Part shown: piece after piece, positions 41,661-50,578 of the stretch
How the letters are laid out: each line of letters starts with the position of its first letter
Numbering within the stretch: the stretch's first letter is position 1
Origin: Methyloglobulus morosus KoM1
Lineage (GTDB): Bacteria > Pseudomonadota > Gammaproteobacteria > Methylococcales > Methylomonadaceae
Length of the DNA: 64,000 nucleotides
NCBI RefSeq assembly: GCF_000496735.2
Contig: NZ_AYLO01000112.1
Location: 1 to 64,000, forward strand
Direction of reading: 5' to 3'
The notes under the pieces: generated by a model
What the model saw: only the letters and a program-made list of their open reading frames with translations
The model's database searches: none
Told to the model about the DNA's origin: nothing
Position numbers and translations under genes: made by a program

Positions 41661-42679
41661 GCTATTTTCTCCCTAACGAGATACAAATCGTTTGCATCGG
41701 ATACCCTTTCGTTCGCTTGAAGCCAACTTGTCCAGCCAAGCTGGCCATATTTTCCGAGCTGAGTCGTGGGCACTTCTTTTTTATTTAGCATAAGATTCAA
41801 ATCCCAATTCAATTCGAAACCCATGTAGTTATTGACCAAAGAAAGGACATTTTTTAACCTTTTCCCCGTGGGCAGAAAATCTTCGTAATCGTGTAAATTC
41901 AACGGCCCTATCTCAATGCGGAATTTATGTTGGCATTGCCAGGAATTGACACCAAGGACTGCCGAAACACCCAGTTGGCCTGTCGTATGGTCTTTGTCGA
42001 GGTAACAGTAACTGTTTTTAGGTATTGCCAGCCATTCCCCGATAAATTCCTGAATTTTAACCGGCACCCTAAAATAATCCCTTAATATAGATACCAAGCC
42101 TTCACTGTGTTTAGTATGACAACCCAAATGGGCAGCGAAATGTAATTTTGTATAATCGGGTATGTTGTCCCGGTTTTGTAAAGAGGGTACCCCAATACCC
42201 AGCAATGATCCGACATAATCGGAAAAACGATCCTTTTCTGGCCTGTCGAAATGAACTGTCGGCTCCTTATCCGCCCAAGCCCGATAAAATAGGCAAAGCA
42301 ACCGATGGTGGAACATATCGGCGAAATCTGCCAATGTCGAATCCTTCGAGTCGCGCATCCGGTTGAGGGTATATTCGGTTAGGTGTAGCGGCAAAGGCCC
42401 ATTAGGGCCGAATACACCAAAAAACAACACTTTTAATTGTTGTGTGCCTGCCGTATTTTTAAAGGATGAGAGCGTTGACGGCGCAAACTGGAGACTGGGT
42501 GCCTGCCCAAAACGAATCGGGTCATCAGCGGGGCGTGATGAATAACCAATACGGGGTTTTGTTTTGTAAAGGCATTCCAACTCACGCAATGCGGCAAAGA
42601 ACCCAAATGAATAAGGCTCTTTTGATAACCTAGCAGTCAAGCCTAAATCAGCGTCCTGGTTCCCGTGCGTACCGGCCAT
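41657..42679 (-). CDS. tssG: TssG baseplate protein
   Basis: This T6SS baseplate wedge protein acts with TssE, TssF and TssK. Family features are FFAALRELECLYKTKPRIGY (about residues 28-47), the FGPNGPLPLHLTEYTL motif (about 90-105), ADFADMFHHRLLCLFYRAWA (about 118-137), GIGVPSLQNRDNIPDYTKLH, and the end KYGQLGWTSWLQ. The length of 340 aa is normal. The start overlaps the end of tssF by 37 bases, and the end overlaps the clpV start, so all three are translationally coupled. Confidence 0.95.
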   Translation of the reverse strand: MAGTHGNQDADLGLTARLSKEPYSFGFFAALRELECLYKTKPRIGYSSRPADDPIRFGQAPSLQFAPSTLSSFKNTAGTQQLKVLFFGVFGPNGPLPLHLTEYTLNRMRDSKDSTLADFADMFHHRLLCLFYRAWADKEPTVHFDRPEKDRFSDYVGSLLGIGVPSLQNRDNIPDYTKLHFAAHLGCHTKHSEGLVSILRDYFRVPVKIQEFIGEWLAIPKNSYCYLDKDHTTGQLGVSAVLGVNSWQCQHKFRIEIGPLNLHDYEDFLPTGKRLKNVLSLVNNYMGFELNWDLNLMLNKKEVPTTQLGKYGQLGWTSWLQANERVSDANDLYLVREKIA

Positions 42680-44511
42680 CGCATTATCTCTCCACGTTCC
42701 CTCGTCTTAACCACAACTTGGGTATAACTGTTTATTGAAACATATTTACTGATAAACCTTTCCAGGACGGCAGCCAAAAGAAAGCACCCAATACCAGAAT
42801 ACGCCGATTCTTCAAAGGTCATCGTTATTTCCAAACCACGACCAAAACACATTGGCCCAGAAACTGGCACACGTAAGACCACTGGCCGACTTTCAACATT
42901 AAGCAAACCGTCTACTTGCTTCGTGAATACAGGTTCTGCGTAGTCGGCGTAGAGCCTCAACAAATCGCGTATCCCGTCTGCACCCTGGCTTTCATCATGA
43001 TCAATCAAACTAAGATAATTCAGTGACAAGTGGCTCAGTAAACGCCACGCATGCTGGCCTTCTGCATGAGAAGGGACAGGGTTGGTCGGTTTCATAAGAC
43101 AACGCACCGAATCGACTGGCGCACTGATTTCCAAGGTAAAATCACTCTCGCCATTACCCAGTAACAACAACATTGGCAAATCGCGATTGGTGCATAATGT
43201 ATTGACACCCAGTTGTTTCAGGTCGCTGCGAAAAGGCGTTGCACTGCTGTCCACCAATGAAATCAAAACTTCACTGCCTTGGTAAGGGGCTTTTAGTTTT
43301 CCTGCAATACTAATTCCAGTAAGGCTGGGTTCTCGACGGGCGGTGTAATACGCAACTTTTTCGGCTGGATTAGTTTCTTGCCGATTGGTATAGAAAGGAA
43401 GAAACACTTGTTCCATCGTTGCGCCGGAACCATAACCGGCCACTTCAGTGACTGTATGGATTTCGAAATCACTTTGTGCGGCCCTGTCTACAATCACCTG
43501 ATGTTCTGTACTGCGATTATTCAAATGAACGCGGTCTGCCCGTTTCGGGAAAAGGTTGATCGCTGGGGTACAATAAAGCACAAAATTACTTTTGTTAACC
43601 AGGTCTTCCAGTTCCGGTTTCCCAATATCCAACAAAATAACAATTTCTACCGCCGTCCCGTTACAACGTTTTAGGGCAGGTTGTAAATTTAACAACTCGA
43701 AAAACAAGAATCGTTCTGGTAAGGCAAAATATTCCTGCAATAATCGGTAACCATTGAAAGACGGCGCTAAATAAGGAAGCAAAGCCTCTTCCTGCGCGAA
43801 TCCTAAAGATTGTAAGGGGTTATTAATTTTCTCACGCCATGGAGGTTCTTGAACGGCAGGCTGGACCACAACTGAAACACAGTGCCCAATGATTAATTCA
43901 TACAGTTGTGAAGGTAAAGCACCAATGCCATACAAGTAGATGGGCAGCTTTTCGATCAGCAACTGGTTAATCGGCATATCGAGAACGGTTTCCAGCTTTA
44001 GCCTGATCGCCGACTTAACGCCCGTTGTCTTGGAATCGCAATACCGAAGAGCCGGGCCTAAGGGCAAATAAGCGGCATCGGTCAATTGCAAGGGCCACAA
44101 ATTGAGTTCATGTGCTGTCCGAAACTCACATTTTGTACGGCCTTTAATTTCAGTGGCGCTCAGCAAGCGGGTATCTTTAGGCAAGACAAATCCGGTTTCA
44201 GTAACGCCACCTTTCAAATCAGGCGTGAATCGCACTATCGTCATCGAAGGCAATGGCGCCAAGTAGTGAGGGTAAACCATTTCTAACAAATGTTGCGTAA
44301 ACCGGGGGAATTCTGCATCCATTTTTAATTGGATACGTGCGGTCAAAAAAGCAAACCCTTCTAATAGGCGCTCTACGTAGGGATCGGCGCATTCCGTACG
44401 GCCTAAGTCGAGTCCGGCGGCTATTTTTGGATGCTGTTTGGAAAACTCCATACCCATTTCGCGAATGAATTGCAGTTCCTTCTGATAGTACTCGATCATC
44501 TGGAGATTCAT
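42643..44511 (-). CDS. tssF: TssF baseplate protein
   Basis: This is the large T6SS baseplate wedge protein. The start MNLQMIEYYQKELQFIREMG, the motif FSKQHPKIAAGLDLGRTECA (about residues 24-43), DPYVERLLEGFAFLTARIQL, and HLLEMVYPHYLAPLPSMTIV are diagnostic. The C-terminal part has GRGLEITMTFEESAYSG and LLAAVLERFISKYVSINSYT. The length of 622 aa is normal. It follows tssE with an 11-base gap and overlaps tssG by 37 bases. Confidence 0.96.
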   Translation of the reverse strand: MNLQMIEYYQKELQFIREMGMEFSKQHPKIAAGLDLGRTECADPYVERLLEGFAFLTARIQLKMDAEFPRFTQHLLEMVYPHYLAPLPSMTIVRFTPDLKGGVTETGFVLPKDTRLLSATEIKGRTKCEFRTAHELNLWPLQLTDAAYLPLGPALRYCDSKTTGVKSAIRLKLETVLDMPINQLLIEKLPIYLYGIGALPSQLYELIIGHCVSVVVQPAVQEPPWREKINNPLQSLGFAQEEALLPYLAPSFNGYRLLQEYFALPERFLFFELLNLQPALKRCNGTAVEIVILLDIGKPELEDLVNKSNFVLYCTPAINLFPKRADRVHLNNRSTEHQVIVDRAAQSDFEIHTVTEVAGYGSGATMEQVFLPFYTNRQETNPAEKVAYYTARREPSLTGISIAGKLKAPYQGSEVLISLVDSSATPFRSDLKQLGVNTLCTNRDLPMLLLLGNGESDFTLEISAPVDSVRCLMKPTNPVPSHAEGQHAWRLLSHLSLNYLSLIDHDESQGADGIRDLLRLYADYAEPVFTKQVDGLLNVESRPVVLRVPVSGPMCFGRGLEITMTFEESAYSGIGCFLLAAVLERFISKYVSINSYTQVVVKTRERGEIMRWPVRTGTRTLI

Positions 44512-44522
44512 GCCCGATTTTC

Positions 44523-45170
44523 CTATGGCCGATAATCGAAGACTGAGACGCTACCGTCTTCCAACTCAAACTCTGTTCGTAGATGCAAGTGCAGCGGTTG
44601 CGGTTCCGCCCACAATTCGCCTTCAATATCAAAGGCCAAGGCATTATGGTCAAACATGGTCTTGTCCGCTATCACATGCACCGACAAAGTACGCTTTATG
44701 ATCCGCGGTTCGTAGTTAATGATCACTTGTTTCAGTAAGCGCTCTATATAAGCCGGATCAAAACCCGTCACCGTTTTTCCGGTCAGGTCAGGTATTCCAA
44801 AATTTAAAACAGAGCTCGCAACATCTGGAAAACCATCTAAGTCGCCCTGCGGCGAATATTGGCTGGCGTTGAGCAACCAATCTAAATCCCGTTTGACACA
44901 TGCCCGTATCTCCTGCACCGAACTTACCGAAGCCGTTAAAATTTTTAGTTGCGCCCGCAACTCATCCAGTTGCTGTTGCAACTCTGAGTGCCGCTTCTTG
45001 ACCTCTTCAGTCTCGCCTTCCGCTTTTCCACGCAGTAACTGGGCCAATGACCGCTCGATGCCGGAAATTTTTTCTTTTTGGTTACGGACAGAAGTATTGA
45101 TTGGGTCGTCATCCGTTAGACGATCCAGCAGTGATGGTAAAAATCGCCCTGTCGGCAACGCCTTAGCCAC
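44523..45170 (-). CDS. tssE: TssE (gp25-like) baseplate protein with inserted coiled coil
   Basis: This gp25-like sheath-initiating baseplate component has the family start LPTGRFLPSLLDRLTDDDPI (about residues 5-24), VKRDLDWLLNASQY (about 92-105), SSVLNFGIPDLTGKT (about 119-133) and the C-terminal EFELEDGSVSVFDYRP. TssE is usually 130-180 aa; this one is 215 because of a charged heptad-rich coil between about residues 30 and 85 (KEKISGIERSLAQLLRGKAE, HSELQQQLDELRAQLKILTA). The ATG overlaps the end of the TagJ gene by eight bases. Confidence 0.93.
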   Translation of the reverse strand: MAKALPTGRFLPSLLDRLTDDDPINTSVRNQKEKISGIERSLAQLLRGKAEGETEEVKKRHSELQQQLDELRAQLKILTASVSSVQEIRACVKRDLDWLLNASQYSPQGDLDGFPDVASSVLNFGIPDLTGKTVTGFDPAYIERLLKQVIINYEPRIIKRTLSVHVIADKTMFDHNALAFDIEGELWAEPQPLHLHLRTEFELEDGSVSVFDYRP

Positions 45171-45993
45171 TTAACAGCCCCGATGCCGTTCCTGTTGTTT
45201 CCGCTATATTGTCAAAACAAATTGTACGCACATCCAACAAAGGGTAATCCGATGATTCTGTGGTCACTATTTTTTGGCCCAGGCCTAAAAAAAGATTATC
45301 GCCACAATCCTCCCAAACGGTTTTCCTGGATAAGGCAAGCAGAGGATCATCAGCGTTATAGGACGATGGATAGCGAGCAGGGATTATCCCGTAACTTTCC
45401 CCACCATTAACCCAGGTGAAATGTGCTGGCAACCATACGACATCCCTAAGATCGACGGGTTTTTCAATGCTGATATTGGCAATACGTTGCAACGGCACCC
45501 ATAAATAGCGGCCATCAACCATGGCTTCTACGATAGGGCCTAAGCGGGAATCGCTGTCGGCAAACCACTCGAACCTTATCCCGTCAATGCTTCCGGAAAC
45601 GATGGGGGCCTGTTCGAAGGCGCAGTCACGCAATTCTTGTGATTTATGGAATTGCCCTTGGGCAGTCAATTTTAGTGCCTGCAGTAACAAGGCGATCCAT
45701 TCTTCCGGCTTTCCAAAGACCACAGGTTCCTTATTGCCAAGAAAAACTTCTTCCCTGAAACGCTCACAAGCAATCACTTGCCGATACATGGCAACCATCG
45801 CCAGCGTAGCCGCATCCAATTCGCCAGCAACATTCAATTGGGTCAATGCGCGATCCCATTGACCCAAAACCGATAAAAGTTGAAACAGAAAAACCCGCAA
45901 TTCGGCCTTAGCAGGCTGTGACTTCACTTGGTTTTGTAGCTGCAGTAAGGCGGCATTTAAATCGCCTTGCTTAACAAACTCTTCTGCTGTCAT
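45163..45993 (-). CDS. tagJ: TagJ / ImpE (SciE) T6SS accessory protein
   Basis: This ImpE-family protein has a TPR-like N-terminus (EEFVKQGDLNAALLQLQNQV, LRVFLFQLLSVLGQWDRALT; about residues 4-55) and a C-terminal beta domain with FEWFADSDSRLGPIVEAMVD, RYLWVPLQRIANISIEKPVD and DVVWLPAHFTWVNGG. TagJ binds the TssB/ClpV system and modulates sheath handling in some subtypes. The protein is 276 aa. It precedes tssE with an eight-base overlap and follows hcp in the minus-strand order. Confidence 0.92.
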   Translation of the reverse strand: MTAEEFVKQGDLNAALLQLQNQVKSQPAKAELRVFLFQLLSVLGQWDRALTQLNVAGELDAATLAMVAMYRQVIACERFREEVFLGNKEPVVFGKPEEWIALLLQALKLTAQGQFHKSQELRDCAFEQAPIVSGSIDGIRFEWFADSDSRLGPIVEAMVDGRYLWVPLQRIANISIEKPVDLRDVVWLPAHFTWVNGGESYGIIPARYPSSYNADDPLLALSRKTVWEDCGDNLFLGLGQKIVTTESSDYPLLDVRTICFDNIAETTGTASGLLSG

Positions 45994-46078
45994 TTGGGAT
46001 ACCGGTCATATTCGCTTAACCAATGAGGCAGATAACCACCTCAATCTGCCTCGGACTTGTCTTTCCTAAAGCTCTATT

Positions 46079-46564
46079 TTAGGTTCCTTGATTGGTTTTC
46101 AAATCAAAACTTTTCGGCCCCACGTCAGTACCCTTACTACCGTCATCTTTGGCCGGGGTATAGGTCCAGCTGATTTTATCATAGACAAAACTGACCGATT
46201 CCATAGGTCTATCTGACCCACCGCCCGAAATGGATATGTTTGAAATCATGGCGTTTTCCATCTCGTATTTCCAAAAACAGAATTTTTCGCCCGTATCCTG
46301 CCAAGCTTCAAGCTTAAGTTTTGCTATATGTTTCCCTGTTGCGCAAAAAAGATTCAAATCAGGGCTGGCTTTATCGACTAGCTTCATTATCGTTAGGGGT
46401 TGAAAATCTGCACGCGCCGATGCACGGCCGCCAGTTCCGCTCGGACCCGATGAAGGTTGCGATAAACCATGACTGTAACTTTGAACTTCGATCCAATCTT
46501 CGTGCCCTTTATCGGTGGATTCACCTTTGACGGGCTCTATTTGCAAATACGTATTTGTGGCCAT
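46079..46564 (-). CDS. hcp: Hcp / TssD inner tube protein
   Basis: Hcp forms the hexameric rings that stack into the T6SS tube and can carry small effectors. Diagnostic sequence is NTYLQIEPVKGESTDKGHED, WIEVQSYSHGLSQP, FQPLTIMKLVDKASPDLNLF, FCATGKHIAKLKLEAW and DRPMESVSFVYDKISWTYTP. The length of 161 aa is normal. A ribosome binding site, AGGGGT, precedes the ATG. A 244-base gap separates it from tssC, so hcp may have its own promoter. The proline/serine loop rich in SGPSGTGGRAS is common in this class. Confidence 0.95.
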   Translation of the reverse strand: MATNTYLQIEPVKGESTDKGHEDWIEVQSYSHGLSQPSSGPSGTGGRASARADFQPLTIMKLVDKASPDLNLFCATGKHIAKLKLEAWQDTGEKFCFWKYEMENAMISNISISGGGSDRPMESVSFVYDKISWTYTPAKDDGSKGTDVGPKSFDLKTNQGT

Positions 46565-46808
46565 TACTAATTACCCCTATATTGTTGAATTAAAACATAA
46601 ACACAGCCTAACTGCTTCGTGGGTAAGCTCATCTTAGGTATCCCTAATACTCCGAATCTCCAGAAAAGATATAACAAAGGACGGAAGTATAGTTAAGTTT
46701 CCACCAATCAAAACCCTGTCGATCAATTGAACTAACCTACTGAAATACCTGAAGTTAACTTCCACACAATCTTTAACGCACTTTTGAAGCCTCCAATTAG
46801 CAATACCC

Positions 46809-48311
46809 TCACGCTCCCTTTTGTGAAGGTAGCTTTGAAACCAAGCGTAATGACACGGTCAATCCTTCAAGCTGATAATGCGGCCGTAAAAAGAATTTCG
46901 ATGTGTAATACCCAGGGTTCCCTTTAACTTCTTCAACCACGACTTCTGCCGCTGCCAATGGTTTTCTCGCCTTGTCCTCTTCGGAAGCAGTAGCCGGATT
47001 TGACTCGACATAGTTACTAATCCATTTGTTTAGCCATTTCTCCATATCATCGCGTTCTTTGAAAGAGCCGATTTTGTCTCGAACGATACATTTCAAATAA
47101 TGCGCAAAACGGCAAACGGCAAATAGATAAGGCAGTCGTGCGGAAAGATTGGCATTGGCTGTCGCATCAGGGTCGTCGTATTCGAAAGGTTTTTGAAGGG
47201 ATTGCGCTCCAATAAAAGCGGCAAAATCCGAGTTCTTTTTATGCAACAACGGCATAAAGCCATTTTTAGCAAGTTCTGCCTCGCGCCGGTCGCTAATCGC
47301 AATTTCGGTTGGGCATTTCATATCCACGCCACCATCATCGGTTGGGAATGTGTGCGTTGGCAAACCTTCCACCGACCCGCCGGATTCTATGCCTCGGATA
47401 CGTGAACACCAGCCATACAATTTGAATGCCCGATTAATATTTACCCCCATTGCATAGGCCGAATTAGACCATGTATATTTGTGATGGTCGGCATGTTCGA
47501 CATCTTCTTCGAAGGCAAATTCTTCAATCGGAATAGTTTTTGACCCATAAGGCAACCGAGATAAAACACGCGGCATCGTCAACCCGATGTAACGCGAATC
47601 TTCCGATTCGCGCAATGAACGCCAGGAGGCGTAATCGGGAGTTTGAAAAATCTTGGTCAGGTCACGGGGATTAGCCAGCTCCTGCCAGGAGCCCATATTC
47701 AAAAGGGATGGCGCTGCGGCTGCAATAAACGGGACATGGGCGGCCGCACAAATCTGTTTCATTTCTTCCAGAAAACCGACATCGGTCGGACTATGGTCGA
47801 ACTCGTAATCACCCACCAAACAACCGAAAGGTTCACCGCCAAATTGCCCGTATTCATGTTCATAAATCTTTTTAAAAATAGGACTTTGATCCCACGCAGT
47901 TCCCTTGAATTTCGTCAACGTTTTATACATATCGTTTTTGGAAACATTGAATACTTTGATTTTCAGCATTTCGTCCGTTTCGGTATTGTTTATAAGGTGG
48001 TGCATGCCGCGCCAACTACCTTCCAGTTTCTGGAAGTCAAGATGGTGCATAATCTTGTTCACTTGGTCGCTTAAGCGTTTGTCAATTTCTGCGATGATGG
48101 CTTCAATCGACTTGACGGCATCTTCAGAAATCAGGTTGGTTTTCGCTAACGCCTGTTCGGCCAGGGTTTTAACGGCATCTTCTACGGCTTCCTTGGCTCG
48201 TTCAGATTTCGGTTTAAATTCTTTTTGTAGTAAGGCAGCGAATGAATCGCCGGCTTCCATTGCTTGTGTAGCAGCTTCTGAACTGGCTGCCTGAGTTGCG
48301 GTATCGGCCAT
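46809..48311 (-). CDS. tssC: TssC large sheath protein
   Basis: TssC, with TssB, forms the contractile sheath around the Hcp tube. The sequence has VNKIMHHLDFQKLEGSWRGM (about residues 83-102), FGCLVGDYEFDHSPTDVGFL (about 160-179), PFIAAAAPSLLNMGSWQELA, GLTMPRVLSRLPYG (about 243-256), and the C-terminal conserved tail NPGYYTSKFFLRPHYQLEGL, TVSLRLVSKLP. The length of 500 aa is normal. Its start overlaps the final base of tssB, so the two are coupled and made in step. Confidence 0.97.
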   Translation of the reverse strand: MADTATQAASSEAATQAMEAGDSFAALLQKEFKPKSERAKEAVEDAVKTLAEQALAKTNLISEDAVKSIEAIIAEIDKRLSDQVNKIMHHLDFQKLEGSWRGMHHLINNTETDEMLKIKVFNVSKNDMYKTLTKFKGTAWDQSPIFKKIYEHEYGQFGGEPFGCLVGDYEFDHSPTDVGFLEEMKQICAAAHVPFIAAAAPSLLNMGSWQELANPRDLTKIFQTPDYASWRSLRESEDSRYIGLTMPRVLSRLPYGSKTIPIEEFAFEEDVEHADHHKYTWSNSAYAMGVNINRAFKLYGWCSRIRGIESGGSVEGLPTHTFPTDDGGVDMKCPTEIAISDRREAELAKNGFMPLLHKKNSDFAAFIGAQSLQKPFEYDDPDATANANLSARLPYLFAVCRFAHYLKCIVRDKIGSFKERDDMEKWLNKWISNYVESNPATASEEDKARKPLAAAEVVVEEVKGNPGYYTSKFFLRPHYQLEGLTVSLRLVSKLPSQKGA

Positions 48312-48886
48312 TATTTGTCCTCCTCTGTTTTACCGGGCTCTCCGGTTTCATCGGTTTTGTCTGCGGCGGTGGCGGGTTCAACGGATTCGACCACGGGTTT
48401 AGGGGCCGCCGCCAACGACTGCAATAATGCAGAATCTTTTAAAGCCTTCGCAATCAGTTCTTCTGCACCACCCTTGCCATCCATATAAGTCAGTAAGTTC
48501 GATAATTGGGTACGGGACTTCAGTAATTGATTAAGGCCATCAACCTTACTTGCAACTGCACCGGGAGAAAAATCATCCATACTTTCAAATGTGATATCAA
48601 TGCTTAAATTGCCTTCTCCAGTGAGGACATTGGGTACCTGGAAAGCCACCCTGGGTTTCATGGCTTTTAACCGGTCATTGAAATTGTCAACATCAATTTC
48701 CAAGAAGTCTCGGTCGGCAACCGGTGCCAATGGATCTGCCGGCTTTCCCGATAAATCCGCCATCACCCCCATCACAAAGGGTAACTGAATTTTTTTCTCG
48801 GCCCCATAAAGTTCAACGTCATACTCAATTTGCACTCTGGGGGCGCGGTTACGGGCTATAAATTTTTGACTGCTCGCTTGTGCCAT
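48311..48886 (-). CDS. tssB: TssB small sheath protein
   Basis: TssB is the small sheath subunit that pairs with TssC and carries the ClpV recognition helix. The start at 48886 (MAQASSQKFIARNRAPRVQI) has AGAGG at proper spacing; the ATG at 48904 does not. Motifs are IEYDVELYGAEKKIQLPFVM, DFLEIDVDNFNDRLKAMKPR, and LTGEGNLSIDITFESMDDFS. A low-complexity acidic tail (about 160-190, rich in Glu, Pro, Thr) follows. The length is slightly longer than usual (about 160-180 aa). Confidence 0.95.
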   Translation of the reverse strand: MAQASSQKFIARNRAPRVQIEYDVELYGAEKKIQLPFVMGVMADLSGKPADPLAPVADRDFLEIDVDNFNDRLKAMKPRVAFQVPNVLTGEGNLSIDITFESMDDFSPGAVASKVDGLNQLLKSRTQLSNLLTYMDGKGGAEELIAKALKDSALLQSLAAAPKPVVESVEPATAADKTDETGEPGKTEEDK

Positions 48887-48955
48887 TTTTTTACCTCTGC
48901 TCAATTAGGTTACGGAAATAACTCGTTAAAATTTTTTAGAATTTTTTACCTTGAT

Positions 48956-50086
48956 TTATTCAGTTTTTTTTACGCCACAAATATTCTCCGCCTGACTGAC
49001 AGCGTCAGGCGTAAGATCCTTTAATATCTCCATAAAATTCATGGAAAGAAGCTTTTTTGCCCGTTGCAAAAGAAAAGGAACAGGGCTGGATGGTTCGTAT
49101 TTTTCGAAATATATACAAATACCATCAATTGCGAAAATAACTTCTTCGCGTGACTGTATTCCATTACCTTTAACCGCCTTAACTCCCGTTTTAGTTGAAC
49201 CGCCGGACGACGCCAGTTCATCTAAATTTTCTGAATCGGAAACACCCTGATCAAGCGCCATTGCTTCTTTAAGTTTAATTTTTTCATCCAATAGTTTTTG
49301 AATGCCCTTAAATAAATTTATCAAACGGGAAATATCTGGCGCGTTACTCGCACCAGCCTTATCGGATGAAATGGTCAGAATTGCATTTGCCTGTTCGAAC
49401 GCATGTTTAATTGTGGCGCTCCGGTCTTTCAGGTCATTAAGGCCTGTTTCATTAAATGCCGCCTCAACAGTGTCCAAATAGGTAGTCGCCTTTATTTTTG
49501 CTTCTTCCAATGTCCTGGGGGCATCTTTGTCATTGCTCTTTTTCAAAGATTCCGCGTAGCTTTCTTGCGACATATGGCTTAACGCTTCAAACTTACTCTT
49601 TGCGGATTCAATTTGATTCCAGGAAAATTCACCGAGTTTCGATTTTGTGAGCGGGAGATTTAGGAGGGGTTCGATAATTTTTTTGTCATCATTCAGAGTG
49701 GCCAACGTATTCATCCGCAACACGGGATAATCATCATCGGAATCCGTTTGTGGGTACACATCATCCCAATAGGCATTTAGCAGTCCATTTATAAGCGTTA
49801 AGCCATTGTCCAAGCCAGTAAAACCTTCCGTTTGTATAAGCCCGCAAGTCAAATACATGGCAACTTGTATATCCCGGCTACGTTCCAATAATGTTAAGGC
49901 TGTCTCACAGACTTTTCTCCAGTTAGGTGACTTTTCTGGAATAATGACATCGCCCATTTGACGCTCGGGTATAGTTTTTGCCTCATTTTCCAACTGGGCA
50001 AAAACAAAATCCTCCTCCAGATTTTCTCCACAAGGAGAATCAGGGCTAATCTCAATAAGTAAATGATCTAATTTAAAATTACCCAT
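48956..50086 (-). CDS. tssA: TssA (ImpA N-terminal type) T6SS assembly protein
   Basis: TssA nucleates sheath and tube polymerisation at the baseplate. The N-terminal ImpA domain is clear: LLIEISPDSPCGENLEEDFV (about residues 9-28), ERQMGDVIIPEKSPNWRKVC, AMYLTCGLIQTEGFTGLDNG, and VYPQTDSDDDYPVLRMNTLA. The C-terminus (about 300-376) has PSSPVPFLLQRAKKLLSMNF and MEILKDLTPDAVSQAENICG, the TssA type with a short C-terminal domain. The length of 376 aa is normal. It is the first gene of the minus-strand T6SS arm and faces the divergent tagH gene across 492 bases. Confidence 0.95.
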   Translation of the reverse strand: MGNFKLDHLLIEISPDSPCGENLEEDFVFAQLENEAKTIPERQMGDVIIPEKSPNWRKVCETALTLLERSRDIQVAMYLTCGLIQTEGFTGLDNGLTLINGLLNAYWDDVYPQTDSDDDYPVLRMNTLATLNDDKKIIEPLLNLPLTKSKLGEFSWNQIESAKSKFEALSHMSQESYAESLKKSNDKDAPRTLEEAKIKATTYLDTVEAAFNETGLNDLKDRSATIKHAFEQANAILTISSDKAGASNAPDISRLINLFKGIQKLLDEKIKLKEAMALDQGVSDSENLDELASSGGSTKTGVKAVKGNGIQSREEVIFAIDGICIYFEKYEPSSPVPFLLQRAKKLLSMNFMEILKDLTPDAVSQAENICGVKKTE

Positions 50087-50578
50087 TTCTCACCTTATAT
50101 TCCGCTAATAAATATTAAGCACTAATCATCCAATGGTTTTGCTTATTTTTTTAAGGCTTATCCTGAAATCAATAAAAACAAAACTCTTAGGTTATTTTTC
50201 ATTTTCAGTCTAGAACGCAGAATGATGCTAACACTAAACTATCTCCCCTAAAAGTGAATTTTTCACACACGTGTTCTTTTTTCCTGAGCGGCCTAAGTTT
50301 TACTGGAGGCTAAGTCTTATAGCCCTAAAAAAGGGCTGACATTCGTCGCTTGATTTAGACTTCGGATATAAGCTATAGTGAATTTGAAGGAATTCAAAAA
50401 AATAATTTTTAGCGATTTTGCAAAATAATTGCATCAATGGCTGTTAAAAAATTCACAGATAAACCCTTTTTTTTGTGAATAAATAAGGCTACTAAAAAAT
50501 TGAAACATCAATAGGGTAACGAGGGAGTTGTAAAGGATTTATTTCCAGGGTCACTAATTGCCATAATCAAAAAGGTGG
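50087..50578. promoter_or_regulatory. Divergent control region between tssA and tagH
   Basis: The two T6SS arms start in opposite directions here. The region is AT-rich and holds several candidate signals: a hairpin AGCCCTAAAAAAGGGCT (50320-50336), a palindromic TTGAAGGAATTCAA stretch near 50385, and an inverted pair ATTCACA (50451-50457) and TGTGAAT (50474-50480). No clear sigma-54 promoter (GG-N10-GC) was found by eye. The exact promoters and regulators are not determined. Confidence 0.45.
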
